DNA from: Aquimarina sp. RZ0
GTDB taxonomy: Bacteria > Bacteroidota > Bacteroidia > Flavobacteriales > Flavobacteriaceae
Direction: 5' to 3'
DNA length: 64,000 nt
NCBI RefSeq assembly: GCF_008370685.1
Contig: NZ_VTZU01000001.1
Location: 1 to 64,000 of the forward strand
The notes below the pieces were generated by a model. That model saw nothing but the letters and a program-made list of their open reading frames with translations, did not search any database and had not been told where the DNA came from. Each line of letters begins with the position of its first letter. Within the stretch, counting starts at the first letter, position 1. A program made the position numbers and the translations under genes. Below are positions 16,493 to 25,136 of the stretch, piece by piece.

Positions 16493-18031
16493 ATGTTAAA
16501 AACAAATAAGAGTTTTTGGCTTAAAATTGCCATTTTTGCGACAGGTATTTCTGGGTTGACCTCAGAATTTATATTGTCTACACTGGCATCTTATTTTATC
16601 GGAAACGTAATAGTACAATGGACTATTACATTATCTATAATGCTATTTGCCATGGGTATTGGTAGTCGCATGAGTCGATTGGTAACTAAACGGATACTAC
16701 TTACATTTCTGCTTATAGAATTTTCATTATCTGTTCTGATTAGCTTTTCTCCATTATTGGTATATGCCATAGCTGCAAAAACAGCATTTATACACATCAT
16801 TATTTACGGACTGGCATTATTAGTAGGTTTTTGTATTGGATTCGAAATCCCGTTGGCAACAAGACTCAATGAAACTTATGAATCACTACATAAAAATATA
16901 TCGAATATTATGTCCTGGGATTATATAGGAAGTCTAATAGGCGGTTTGTTATTTGCATTTTGGGGGCTGCCAGAATTAGGAATTACGAATACCGCGTTTA
17001 TTTTTGGAACCTTGAATTTTGTAGTCGCTATACTCTTATTCTGGCATTATAAAAGTATATTGAGTACAGAAAAAAAATGGGTAACGATAAGTATATTAGC
17101 ACTTACAGCAATACTTAGTATTGGATTTATTGCATCAGAAGATATAATTTTGTACGGAGAACAATCCAGGTATAAAGATAAGATAGTATATCAGAAACAA
17201 TCCAAATATCAGCACATTACGGTCACGCAATGGAAAGAGCATTATTGGTTATACATTAACGGAAATCAACAGTTAAGTACTTTTGATGAGTTTTTATACC
17301 ATGAACCCATGGTACATCCAATTATGGCACTAACTCCAGAACATAAAAATATCCTGATTATAGGTGGGGGAGATGGTTTTAATGTAAAAGAATTGTTGAA
17401 GTATAAAGAGGTACGTACGATTACAGTTGTAGATTTAGATCCAGCGATGACACAGCTGGGAAAGGAGTTTGAAGGGATCGTGAAATATAATAAATCATCA
17501 TTACATGACCCTAAAGTAACCATTATTAATGATGACGGATTTACTTTCTTAGAAAAAAATGACACCTATTATGACGTTATTATAGTAGACTTACCCGATG
17601 CTAAAACTATTGAAATTAATAAGCTCTATTCTTTGGAGTTTTATCATTTAGTTCATCGTGCATTGCGACCTAATGGTCATATTATTACACAGGCAGGGAG
17701 TCCTTATTATGCAACAAAAGCATTTTATTGTATTGATAAAACCATGAAAACAGCTGGTTTTACAACTTTACAGATGCACAATCAGGTTTTAACCTTAGGA
17801 GAGTGGGGATGGATTTTGGGGAGTAAAAAGTATACCAAAGAACGAATGATAGAAAAGTTACAGCAATCCTCTTTTAAAAACCTTAATAACAAGTGGCTTA
17901 ATAAAGAAGCGATAGATTTAATCACCTCTTTTGGGAAACCTCTTATAGATACTTCTAAGGTTGAAATTAATACAATTAATTCGCCCATGCTTTATAAATA
18001 CTATCTGGATGGTAATTGGGATATGTATTAA
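16493..18031 (+). CDS. Membrane-anchored spermidine synthase-like aminopropyltransferase (paralogue 1)
   Basis: In this 512-aa fusion protein, residues 1-215 carry about seven transmembrane helices and residues 220-512 form a Rossmann-fold aminopropyltransferase. It shows the GGGDG SAM-binding loop (291-295), the acidic VVDLDP after beta-2 (313-318), and the catalytic region YDVIIVDLPDAKT (360-372, the Asp pair of the usual DxxDP; here Ala replaces Pro). The tail is rich in conserved aromatic residues. Substrates would be decarboxylated SAM (from SpeD) and a diamine or other acceptor at the membrane face. It ends the plus-strand run, converging with the FAD oxidoreductase gene. Its closest relative lies at 19565-21106. 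Confidence 0.88.
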   Translation: MLKTNKSFWLKIAIFATGISGLTSEFILSTLASYFIGNVIVQWTITLSIMLFAMGIGSRMSRLVTKRILLTFLLIEFSLSVLISFSPLLVYAIAAKTAFIHIIIYGLALLVGFCIGFEIPLATRLNETYESLHKNISNIMSWDYIGSLIGGLLFAFWGLPELGITNTAFIFGTLNFVVAILLFWHYKSILSTEKKWVTISILALTAILSIGFIASEDIILYGEQSRYKDKIVYQKQSKYQHITVTQWKEHYWLYINGNQQLSTFDEFLYHEPMVHPIMALTPEHKNILIIGGGDGFNVKELLKYKEVRTITVVDLDPAMTQLGKEFEGIVKYNKSSLHDPKVTIINDDGFTFLEKNDTYYDVIIVDLPDAKTIEINKLYSLEFYHLVHRALRPNGHIITQAGSPYYATKAFYCIDKTMKTAGFTTLQMHNQVLTLGEWGWILGSKKYTKERMIEKLQQSSFKNLNNKWLNKEAIDLITSFGKPLIDTSKVEINTINSPMLYKYYLDGNWDMY

Positions 18032-18043
18032 AAACGTTTGGAT

Positions 18044-19555
18044 TTACAAGTTCGAAACCATTCTTGAAGCTTGTATTCCAGAATCCAGTGCATCAAATAA
18101 GAGAGGTAAACGCCCAGTGTCTGCTCCGGCAAAAGCCATACCATCCATTAATAAATTTCGAGATTTAGTCAAATAGCCGGGCTTAGGAATTGGCATAGCA
18201 TGTCCTAATAATTTAATATATACTTCTTTTACAGCAATAGTAATATCCTTTTTGTAGTATGTAGATATTTTTTGTAGCGTTTGCTGAACTATACCGTCAT
18301 AAGATGTTTCGAGATTTTGGATACTGTAATGATGCATATCCGGAAAACAGTAATATGCAGTAAGAACACGTGGATGCTCTTTACTTTGGATTTTAGAATC
18401 AGTAAAACCTAAAAATGTTGTGTCCTTTGATATAAAATCATTTTGCCATTTGCTATTTGGTAATTCAATAGTATCATTAAGGACCACATTAATAATTACC
18501 CACGGCGTATAAGAAATATCGTTAAACTGCTCAAATGATGTAGGGTTGGTATACTGTAAAGCATGCTTTTGACCAGAGTAAATTAAGGTATTAGCGATTA
18601 CTTTTTTTCTTAGCATATTTTTGATATCTACTATATCTACATGCCATTTTTTATTTTCTTTTTTTAGCCCAAAAACCAGATGATTACATTGTATATTACC
18701 AGAAGGAATATGGTTCTTCATTTTATCAATAAAATAGTAATTTCCTTCTGTAGGCGAAAACAAGGATATGTTTTTGTTCGTATAATATGGCCTACACATA
18801 TAATAATGAATACCAGCCAACGCAGAAATTTGTTTGGTAGTACCTCCGTAATCATCCATCATTTGATAGTCGATAGCGTTTATAAATGTACTATCAACAG
18901 GTAAATATTTATTGAGATATTCATAAAATGTAGTATGATCGAGATAATAGAGGTCTGAGGGTATTAAAGTGCTTGGTAGAAGAAGCTTACCATTAAAACT
19001 GTGAATTAAATCAAAAAAGTTCTTTCGGAGTTCTGAATTTAACAAAACAGAAGATTTCATTTCTCCATGTACATAACAAGATTCTTCCTGATGAGGGGCT
19101 ACAAGGTGTTGTTGATCTACAAAATCCCATAAATTAGTATGCGTATTGAATTGTATTATATCGAGCCTTTCTAGTAGTTGTAAACCTTCTTGTCCATAAT
19201 TATGTAAATATGTATGTTCATAATGAGCTCCCTGGGAATAAAGAACATTGTCAATAGATATAGCACTCGATGTGCCTCCTAACTGTGAATTTAATTCACA
19301 AACTATAAAATCATTTGACTGTAAAGAGCAAGCAGCGGCCAATCCGGATATTCCTCCTCCCACAACGAGAGTCTCTGTTGTTACTTTAGCCGTTACAGGT
19401 AGTTGAATTGCAGACTTAACAAGATGTCCTGTTGTACGATTAGAATCAATATGGATAGGGAAATTAAGTTTGGGAGTAACTTTTTTAGTTGATTTTTCAC
19501 AAGCAGCTATTGTAATTAGTCCTCCACTAAGGTATAAAAATTGACGTCTATCCAT
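18044..19555 (-). CDS. FAD-dependent oxidoreductase, Tat/lipoprotein type (polyamine-oxidase-like)
   Basis: This 503-aa protein starts MDRRQFL, a twin-arginine-like motif, followed by a hydrophobic stretch and a lipobox AAC (Cys19), so it is probably an exported or periplasm-facing lipoprotein. The FAD-binding dinucleotide motif is VVGGGISGLAAA (64-75), followed by an acidic ELNSQLGG ribose-binding end. The C-terminal FAD motif is MDGMAFAGADTGR. Overall it resembles the flavin amine oxidase class. It is 9 bp downstream of the second aminopropyltransferase gene and converges, 12 bp apart, with the first. Oxidation of a polyamine made by these proteins is an inference. The substrate could differ. 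Confidence 0.75.
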   Translation of the reverse strand: MDRRQFLYLSGGLITIAACEKSTKKVTPKLNFPIHIDSNRTTGHLVKSAIQLPVTAKVTTETLVVGGGISGLAAACSLQSNDFIVCELNSQLGGTSSAISIDNVLYSQGAHYEHTYLHNYGQEGLQLLERLDIIQFNTHTNLWDFVDQQHLVAPHQEESCYVHGEMKSSVLLNSELRKNFFDLIHSFNGKLLLPSTLIPSDLYYLDHTTFYEYLNKYLPVDSTFINAIDYQMMDDYGGTTKQISALAGIHYYMCRPYYTNKNISLFSPTEGNYYFIDKMKNHIPSGNIQCNHLVFGLKKENKKWHVDIVDIKNMLRKKVIANTLIYSGQKHALQYTNPTSFEQFNDISYTPWVIINVVLNDTIELPNSKWQNDFISKDTTFLGFTDSKIQSKEHPRVLTAYYCFPDMHHYSIQNLETSYDGIVQQTLQKISTYYKKDITIAVKEVYIKLLGHAMPIPKPGYLTKSRNLLMDGMAFAGADTGRLPLLFDALDSGIQASRMVSNL

Positions 19556-19564
19556 AGTTATATA

Positions 19565-21106
19565 CTATAAAAATTTGGCCCATGTACCATCCAGATAATA
19601 CTTATAAAGTACAGGATTACGCACCGTATTAACTTCTACACTATCTATTTTAATTAAATCCCTGCCAAAAGAGGTCATCAAATTCATGGATTCATTCGTA
19701 ATCCATTCTACATCGAGATCATCAAAATTCATATTCAAAAGCCTTTCTTTGAGCTTGTTTTTAGTTTCTTGCTTGGATCCGATCACCCATCCCCATTCTC
19801 CAAATGAGTATACGTGATTGCGAATAGGGAGTACATTAAACCCCGAATCACCTATAGTTTTTTCGATAGATCGAAATGCTTTGGTGGTGTAGTAAGGGCT
19901 AACGGCCTGTGTTATGATATGCCCAAAAGGACGAAGTCTACGATGGCAAAGTCGATAAAATTCTTTGGTATATACCCTATTCAAATCTATACTTTTGGGG
20001 TCTGGAAAATCCAGAATCATTACGTCATAGAATGCAGTAGTGTTTTCTAAAAACTGAAATGCATCTTGATTCACTACCCTTACTTTTGGGTCATAATAAG
20101 CACTATCATTCATGGTTGTGAAAATCTCATTTGTTTTTCCGATTTTTGTCATTTCGGGATCAATATCGACCAATGTAATTTGTTCTACATTCTTATATTT
20201 TAAAACCTCCCTGATAGCACAACCATCCCCAGCTCCAAGAATTAGTACATTGCGGGGATCTTTTGTTAATTTCATGACAGGATGAACTAAAGGTTCATGG
20301 TATAAAAATTCATCAAATGTGCAGAGTTGTTTACTCGAATTTAAGTATAACCAATAATGCTCTTTCCATTGCGTAATCGTAATTTTTTGATAACGTGTTT
20401 GTTTAGAAAACACCACTTTGTCATTATATCTTTTTTGTTCGCCATACAACACAATTTCATCTGCATTGTAGCTTAAAAATAGAATAATACATAATATAAC
20501 CGGAATGGTAATAGTAAAAGGTAATCTATAAGAAATATCAATATAATTTTTGAGACGTATAAAGAGCGCAATAGCTACCAGAAAATTGACACCTCCAAGG
20601 ATAAAAGGTGTGTGGGTTAAACCCAAAAAAGGTAACCCGATAAATACAAAAAACAAACCACCAATGAGGCTGCCATAATAGTCATTTTCCATAACACCGG
20701 CAATATTAGTTCTTAGCTCTTCATTTTCTTCATTGATACGGGTTACTAATGGAATCTCCATACCAATTAATAACCCAATAGAAATACTAAAACTATATAT
20801 AACGACACCTATATTTTCTGTCATTCCCATTAAAAAATACGTAGCGAGTGCTGCGGTAGAGGTGAGTATGGATAATAAAAACTCTGCGATTAGAAATTTT
20901 TCCAAAATTTTGGTAGTAAAGAATGTGCTTAATCTACTTCCTACTCCCATAGAAAATAACATAATAGACAGTATCATCGTCCACTGAAATACAGAATCTC
21001 CAAGGAAATAAGTAGCCAAAGTAGATAGAATATACTCTGCTACAATTCCGGAGAGCCCAGTAGCAAATAGTGCTAGTTTAAGAATTCTAGACTTTTTTTG
21101 TAACAA
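19565..21106 (-). CDS. Membrane-anchored spermidine synthase-like aminopropyltransferase (paralogue 2)
   Basis: This 513-aa paralogue of the protein at 16493-18031 has the same order of seven N-terminal helices and a Rossmann aminopropyltransferase domain. The glycine loop is GAGDG (paralogue 1 has GGGDG) and the catalytic stretch is YDVMILDFPDPKS, with the usual DxxDP-type proline retained. The start appears to be TTG at 21106: no in-frame ATG lies between it and the upstream stop, and the sequence from the TTG aligns with the start of paralogue 1 (ILKLALFATGLSG). It forms an operon with the FAD oxidoreductase. A TAATTTTG box is at 21154-21161 on the same strand. Confidence 0.88.
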   Translation of the reverse strand: MLQKKSRILKLALFATGLSGIVAEYILSTLATYFLGDSVFQWTMILSIMLFSMGVGSRLSTFFTTKILEKFLIAEFLLSILTSTAALATYFLMGMTENIGVVIYSFSISIGLLIGMEIPLVTRINEENEELRTNIAGVMENDYYGSLIGGLFFVFIGLPFLGLTHTPFILGGVNFLVAIALFIRLKNYIDISYRLPFTITIPVILCIILFLSYNADEIVLYGEQKRYNDKVVFSKQTRYQKITITQWKEHYWLYLNSSKQLCTFDEFLYHEPLVHPVMKLTKDPRNVLILGAGDGCAIREVLKYKNVEQITLVDIDPEMTKIGKTNEIFTTMNDSAYYDPKVRVVNQDAFQFLENTTAFYDVMILDFPDPKSIDLNRVYTKEFYRLCHRRLRPFGHIITQAVSPYYTTKAFRSIEKTIGDSGFNVLPIRNHVYSFGEWGWVIGSKQETKNKLKERLLNMNFDDLDVEWITNESMNLMTSFGRDLIKIDSVEVNTVRNPVLYKYYLDGTWAKFL

Positions 21107-21153
21107 TGGATATGATATAATTAGGGTTTACAATGAGATGTGTATAATATTTT

Positions 21154-21161
21154 CAAAATTA
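21154..21161 (-). promoter_or_regulatory. -7 box TAATTTTG upstream of aminopropyltransferase 2
   Basis: An exact TAnnTTTG match on the minus strand, about 50 bp upstream of the TTG start, in the divergent intergenic region shared with the cupin gene. A matching -33 element is not obvious. Confidence 0.4.
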
Positions 21162-21229
21162 CATAGAAAAAAATGAAAGAAAGAATATAAAATTTAAAAG
21201 ATATTCTAGTAGTAACCTTATTAAATGTT

Positions 21230-21237
21230 TAGTTTTG
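21230..21237 (+). promoter_or_regulatory. -7 box TAGTTTTG upstream of the cupin gene
   Basis: An exact TAnnTTTG match on the plus strand, 51 bp upstream of the cupin start codon and on the opposite face of the divergent promoter region to the box at 21154-21161. Confidence 0.4.
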
Positions 21238-21287
21238 AGTAAAACCCCGAAGTAGTAATCTCATAACAGTAGGTGTATTAAAAAATT

Positions 21288-21920
21288 ATGACAAATAAAA
21301 TATTCGGAGCACATTATTTTCATACAAAAAATCAGGATATATTTGAAAGTGATCTAAATCAACTTTATTTTTTTACTTCTTATATAGGAGGTCAGGAAAT
21401 AGAAGTAGCAAAAGGAGATTGTGTTTATTATTTTGATAATCAATTAAAAGAGGTAAAAGTACAAAAAGGGCCTTGCATAATAAACTCAAAATATCTGGCA
21501 ACCGTAATTCGGGGGTATATGCATCCCAATGCTAGTTTTTCTCTGGATGGAGTTACCACACTACCTTATGTTAATGGATGTTCTACAAAACAATTATTTC
21601 CTCCCATTAGATTAGGCGATCCCACATTACAATACCTTAAGATGCCTCCTTTTAGCAAAGAACAAGAGCATCATATCCATTCAACCTTTCGGGTTGTTCT
21701 TATCTTAGCAGGTGTAGGAAAAAGTATTGTAGGGATAGAAAACAGAAATGTAGTAACAGATTTAGAGCCTGGTGCTGTATGTATACTAGAGCCAATGTGT
21801 CCTCATCATTTCGAAACAAATACTGAAAACCCATTGATAGCAGTACCTTTACATATTTATTCTTCAGTAGGTGCATTAGAAAAAAACCATCCAATGTTTA
21901 ATGGAACTGTAATGATATAA
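21288..21920 (+). CDS. Cupin-fold protein
   Basis: In this 210-aa cytoplasmic protein, residues about 120-205 form a cupin beta-barrel. The first metal-site motif is HHIHSTFRVVLILAGVG and the second is LEPGAVCILEPMCPHHFET (the final PxxxH). The N-terminal 110 residues are less conserved in pattern and contain a Cys-rich patch (GCSTKQLFPPIRLG). It is divergent from the aminopropyltransferase operon and followed after 3 bp by the 127-aa protein. Cupins of this kind are metal-dependent oxygenases, isomerases or binding proteins. No substrate is indicated by sequence alone. Confidence 0.75.
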   Translation: MTNKIFGAHYFHTKNQDIFESDLNQLYFFTSYIGGQEIEVAKGDCVYYFDNQLKEVKVQKGPCIINSKYLATVIRGYMHPNASFSLDGVTTLPYVNGCSTKQLFPPIRLGDPTLQYLKMPPFSKEQEHHIHSTFRVVLILAGVGKSIVGIENRNVVTDLEPGAVCILEPMCPHHFETNTENPLIAVPLHIYSSVGALEKNHPMFNGTVMI

Positions 21921-21923
21921 CTA

Positions 21924-22307
21924 ATGGAAAATGAAAAAATAGATAAAATCATTAATGATTTTTTAAAAGAATTCAATCAGATGTGTACAACAACCAGAAG
22001 AGATTTTTTAATACGAGAAAGAATCGTTACCTACGAGCATGGTTCTTCGGTTAAGAGGTATGATATAACACATCAAGTGAGAAGAAGAAATAATGAATGG
22101 CTTATAGAGGGGGTGAGCAGTATTTTTTGGATTTTTAAAAAACGATTTCCATTATTAAAAATCAGCAGGAAAAACGATCGTATTAGTTTTAAGGGCTTGT
22201 TTACAGCTGCTTTTTCTGATTTTGATGTGTCACTTATAGAGAGTAAACTAAAAGAATACATGGAAATATGTAAAAAACAACCTAAAGATGTCTTTGTCAA
22301 ATCCTGA
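21924..22307 (+). CDS. Conserved-looking 127-aa protein of unknown function
   Basis: This short soluble protein is rich in basic and aromatic residues (ITHQVRRRNNEWLIEGVSS, KKRFPLLKISRKNDR). It starts 3 bp after the cupin stop and overlaps the asparagine-synthase-like gene by 20 bp, so the three are translationally linked. I recognise no family. The predicted pattern is an alpha helix followed by several beta strands and a final helix, which could fit an adaptor or carrier. Size and context are compatible with a substrate or carrier role for the ATP pyrophosphatase next door, but this is speculative. Confidence 0.6.
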   Translation: MENEKIDKIINDFLKEFNQMCTTTRRDFLIRERIVTYEHGSSVKRYDITHQVRRRNNEWLIEGVSSIFWIFKKRFPLLKISRKNDRISFKGLFTAAFSDFDVSLIESKLKEYMEICKKQPKDVFVKS

Positions 22308-23337
22308 TAGTCAATTGTATTATTTATCCAAAAAACAATTGTTTAATACGCACTTATGGAAAAAAAAGGCAAATCCCATATATTTAAAAAGTTGTGAGTT
22401 TTTTGGGGCACTATTGATAGATCGAACAGAGACTATTGATGCCGGAATTGATTTTAAAATTATTGATCAGATCCCCAATGAAACAAATACGGATTTATCC
22501 TTTAGTAAAATATGCGATATTAGAGCAGCTGGGATTACTAGTTCTGCAAAGGGTAAGTTAAAAGTGCTATGGTCTGGAGGGATAGACTCTACGGTTGCAT
22601 TGATTTCTTTAATCAAGGATTTGACAGCTACCGATGATATCGATCGGCTAAATGTATTATTATCAAAAGAATCGATTATTGAATATCCAGGTTTTTTTAA
22701 AGATGTAATAAAAGATAAACTGAATTATGAAATTATTCAAACCTGTATCATAGCTCATATTTCTGCAGATGAAGTCATTATTTCGGGAGAACATGGAGAC
22801 CAGCTTTTCGGAAGTGATAAGCTTAAATATTCGATTATTACGGGAGATGCTTATAGTCCATATACTGAAATCCTAGATTTTATTATAACCAGAAAACTAG
22901 GAACATATAAGTATACAAATAGAATTATTGATTTTATAGAGCCGCAGCTTAAGAAATCTCCAATCGAAATAATAACATTGTTTGATTATTTATGGTGGTT
23001 GAATTTTTCATTAAAATGGCAAACTGTTTCTATGAGATTAGTTCATGGGATCAATCGTAATCATTATGATTTAGAGTCAACAGTATTTCATTTTTTCAAA
23101 AGTGAAAATTTTCAAAAATGGTCGATGAGTAACCATAAGTATAAAATAAAAAAGGAATGGAATTCATATAAATATGTTGCCAAAGAATATATTTATCAGT
23201 TTCATCCAGACGATTTTTATTTAATCAAAAAAGAAAAAGAACAATCACTAAAAGAAGTACTTGTAAATAGTGACACAAAATTGGGATTTATGAAGCGTTT
23301 TAATATGGTAAAATCAAGTTTTTCATTTCAAAAATAA
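22288..23337 (+). CDS. Asparagine-synthase-like ATP pyrophosphatase (PP-loop amide-bond-forming enzyme)
   Basis: This 349-aa protein has the PP-loop SGGIDS (96-101) in LKVLWSGGIDSTVALISL and a later GEHGDQLFGSD (167-177) that matches the GE-G-D-E-LFGG loop of asparagine-synthetase-type ligases. The usual N-terminal glutaminase (Ntn, Cys2) domain is absent; the first 90 residues are unrelated. Such stand-alone domains adenylate a carboxylate and form an amide or lactam, as in beta-lactam synthetases and lasso-peptide cyclases. The start overlaps the upstream 127-aa gene by 20 bases. The natural substrate here is unknown. A small biosynthetic cluster with the cupin is inferred. Confidence 0.75.
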   Translation: MSLSNPDSQLYYLSKKQLFNTHLWKKKANPIYLKSCEFFGALLIDRTETIDAGIDFKIIDQIPNETNTDLSFSKICDIRAAGITSSAKGKLKVLWSGGIDSTVALISLIKDLTATDDIDRLNVLLSKESIIEYPGFFKDVIKDKLNYEIIQTCIIAHISADEVIISGEHGDQLFGSDKLKYSIITGDAYSPYTEILDFIITRKLGTYKYTNRIIDFIEPQLKKSPIEIITLFDYLWWLNFSLKWQTVSMRLVHGINRNHYDLESTVFHFFKSENFQKWSMSNHKYKIKKEWNSYKYVAKEYIYQFHPDDFYLIKKEKEQSLKEVLVNSDTKLGFMKRFNMVKSSFSFQK

Positions 23338-23406
23338 AATATATGGATCTGGAGTATCTTATATGCATATCAATTTGTACACTAAATAATTTTTAAAACA
23401 CTCTTA

Positions 23407-23569
23407 ATACGATTTACGAATAAAAATTTCGCATCTAATGACATTCTTTTTCTACTATATTTTCTTCATAAAATGAAACAATAGCTATGGCTATTCTTTA
23501 ATTTGATTCATCAATCTAGCGAAAAATCCTTGCCATTATTTTTACGAAATTCTCACCCGTAAATCGTAT
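23407..23569 (-). repeat. Family A palindromic repeat, divergent copy
   Basis: This copy starts ATACGATTTACGAATAAAA and ends CCCGTAAATCGTAT, with the core AATAGCTATGGCTATT near the middle. It shares ends, size (163 bp) and architecture with copy 1 at 18-179 but has many mismatches. It is oriented like copy 1 and opposite to copy 2, which begins 48 bp further on. Confidence 0.75.
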
Positions 23570-23617
23570 AACAAATTATTTATGATAATTTTGTTGAAGG
23601 TTGTAAGTCAAAGTATT

Positions 23618-23779
23618 ATACGATTTGTGATTAAAAAATTCGTATAAATTCATTGAATTATTTTTTCTTTATGCAAGGCAAAAAAATCAAGCATAGCTAT
23701 AGCTACGGTTTATTTTTTAAACGAAGTAGAAAGGAAAAAGAAACGATGAATATGCGAAATTTTTAGTTATAAATCGTAT
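23618..23779 (+). repeat. Family A palindromic repeat, copy 2 (162 bp)
   Basis: Nearly identical to about 55238-55399 and, in reverse complement, to 18-179. It lies in the convergent gap between the asparagine-synthase-like gene and the CBM9 lipoprotein gene. The imperfect palindrome is centred on TAGCTATAGCTA, and the high identity among the three copies implies recent spread or gene conversion. Confidence 0.9.
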
Positions 23780-23795
23780 TACTCAAGATGAGTTC
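23780..23795. repeat. Solo end of a family B repeat
   Basis: TACTCAAGATGAGTTC directly abuts the end of family A copy 2 and matches the terminal inverted repeat of the family B elements at 4742-4824 and 24953-25112. It may be what remains after insertion or deletion. Confidence 0.55.
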
Positions 23796-23808
23796 GTTGT
23801 GTAAAATA

Positions 23809-23838
23809 AAAAAAACAAAGACAGTCTCTTTGTTTTTT
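23809..23838. terminator. Bidirectional terminator hairpin
   Basis: AAAACAAAG and CTTTGTTTT pair around a 7-base loop, with an A-run on one side and a T-run on the other. It can serve both the plus-strand ATP-pyrophosphatase cluster and the minus-strand CBM9 lipoprotein gene. Confidence 0.6.
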
Positions 23839-23969
23839 TTAGAAAATTATTGATTTTTAGCATAGATTGTTTTAATCGATAATCGAGATTTAAATGCTCC
23901 AGGCTTGCCTCGAAATCGAAATGTTTTTTTTCAATAAATGCATCACGGGCTTGTTCCGAGGGAGTTTAC

Positions 23970-24764
23970 TTATTCTGTTAAAACGATTGTCCCAAAAATG
24001 TCGGCATTAATCCATCCTTGATTTTTATCGTCTCCCGGTACAAAAACGGATCCCATAAAGTTTTCCCTTTCCTTACTCGTGTCATTATCATTGTATGCTA
24101 TTGCAAAACCTAATTTTTGATCTCTAGCGAGTATCACGGCGTCATTAGTTTTGCCCTCTTCATAGGTGTCATCATATACAATAAGTTCAAACTCCCAGAC
24201 AGATACATTTCCGGTTGTAGTGCGTCTTGTTGTTACATGATCATTATAAAGCACAGGTTTTTCCTGAGCATCAAGGTCTATAACATTACCATCTAATGCT
24301 ACGTGATATGCAAAGGCATTATTATTAAACTGATGAATACCACCAGAATTATCTGCATCAATAAAAATTTCTACACAATCATCATCCCACCATAGTTTAG
24401 TTGGGCTTTTATATTGATCTAATAGTATATTATCTTTAATTTCTACTAGAATGTAGATAGCTTCAGGAGTCCAGGCTATTTTATATCTTCCAAAAAAGTC
24501 ATCCACAGAAGGATATTCTCCAATCCATGCCTGATCCATTGGATACCATTTCCGTTCATCCCATACGGGGTCATCTGTTTTTCCATCAAGGTTAGGAACA
24601 ATATTGGCTATTTTTACCTCTCTAATTTGGTGATCTTTTTTTTGTCTTATAGGAGCTTTGATTGTTTCTTTTACATTTATAGGTATGTTAGCCAACATAG
24701 GTTGTTTTTTGTTTTTACACGAAATAGTGAGTACAACCAAAAGCAGAATGATATTTTTTTTCAC
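23970..24764 (-). CDS. Lipoprotein with CBM9-like sugar-binding domain
   Basis: This protein of about 264 aa is most likely started at GTG 24764, which gives a clean lipoprotein signal (KKNIILLLVVLTISC, Cys16). The longer frame starts at TTG and adds 18 residues with no signal character. Residues about 50-255 resemble a family 9 carbohydrate-binding module: LDGKTDDPVW, then WWDDDCVEIFIDADNSGG and a long beta-sandwich pattern. It is anchored at the membrane and may capture oligosaccharides released by the secreted GH13 and GH16 enzymes downstream. The domain call is solid; the ligand is unknown. Confidence 0.8.
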   Translation of the reverse strand: MKKNIILLLVVLTISCKNKKQPMLANIPINVKETIKAPIRQKKDHQIREVKIANIVPNLDGKTDDPVWDERKWYPMDQAWIGEYPSVDDFFGRYKIAWTPEAIYILVEIKDNILLDQYKSPTKLWWDDDCVEIFIDADNSGGIHQFNNNAFAYHVALDGNVIDLDAQEKPVLYNDHVTTRRTTTGNVSVWEFELIVYDDTYEEGKTNDAVILARDQKLGFAIAYNDNDTSKERENFMGSVFVPGDDKNQGWINADIFGTIVLTE

Positions 24765-24952
24765 AGAGTAAATTTTATATGAATATTTTATGTAGCGACC
24801 GAAAGATATTAAAAACAAACTTTTTATTAGTATTAATGAGGGAAAGTTAAGGTTTTGTATAGCAAAAATTGATTTATTAACCTTTTAATGCTAAAAAGAA
24901 ACGGTCATTACCAAAAGATAAAGACCGTTTTTAATTGAATTTTAGCATAGGT

Positions 24953-25112
24953 ATTGAACTCATATTGAGTAATATTTTCAACCGAAAAGTTTGACTTTTG
25001 TACCATAATGAAGTAGTTTTTTTTCAGCATAGCCATACGGCTAAAAAAAAACAAAATTAACGTGCAAAATGTAAATTTTCTAGGTCAAAGCATTACTCAA
25101 GATGAGTCCATT
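24953..25112. repeat. Family B palindromic repeat, full-length (160 bp)
   Basis: The ends TTGAACTCATATTGAGTAAT and the reverse complement of the right end (GGACTCATCTTGAGTAAT) are inverted repeats. The core TAGCCATACGGCTA is at 25030-25043. Its outer arms match the deletion copy at 4742-4824. It lies 24 bp past the stop of the amylase gene. Confidence 0.75.
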
Positions 25113-25136
25113 AAGGATAATACCTTAAAAGAATGA

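Noticed and set aside
24899..24930. ACGGTC/GACCGT inverted repeat beyond the CBM9 gene start as a terminator
   Set aside because: The stem is only 6 bp with a 16-base loop, and it lies upstream of the minus-strand gene rather than after any nearby stop.
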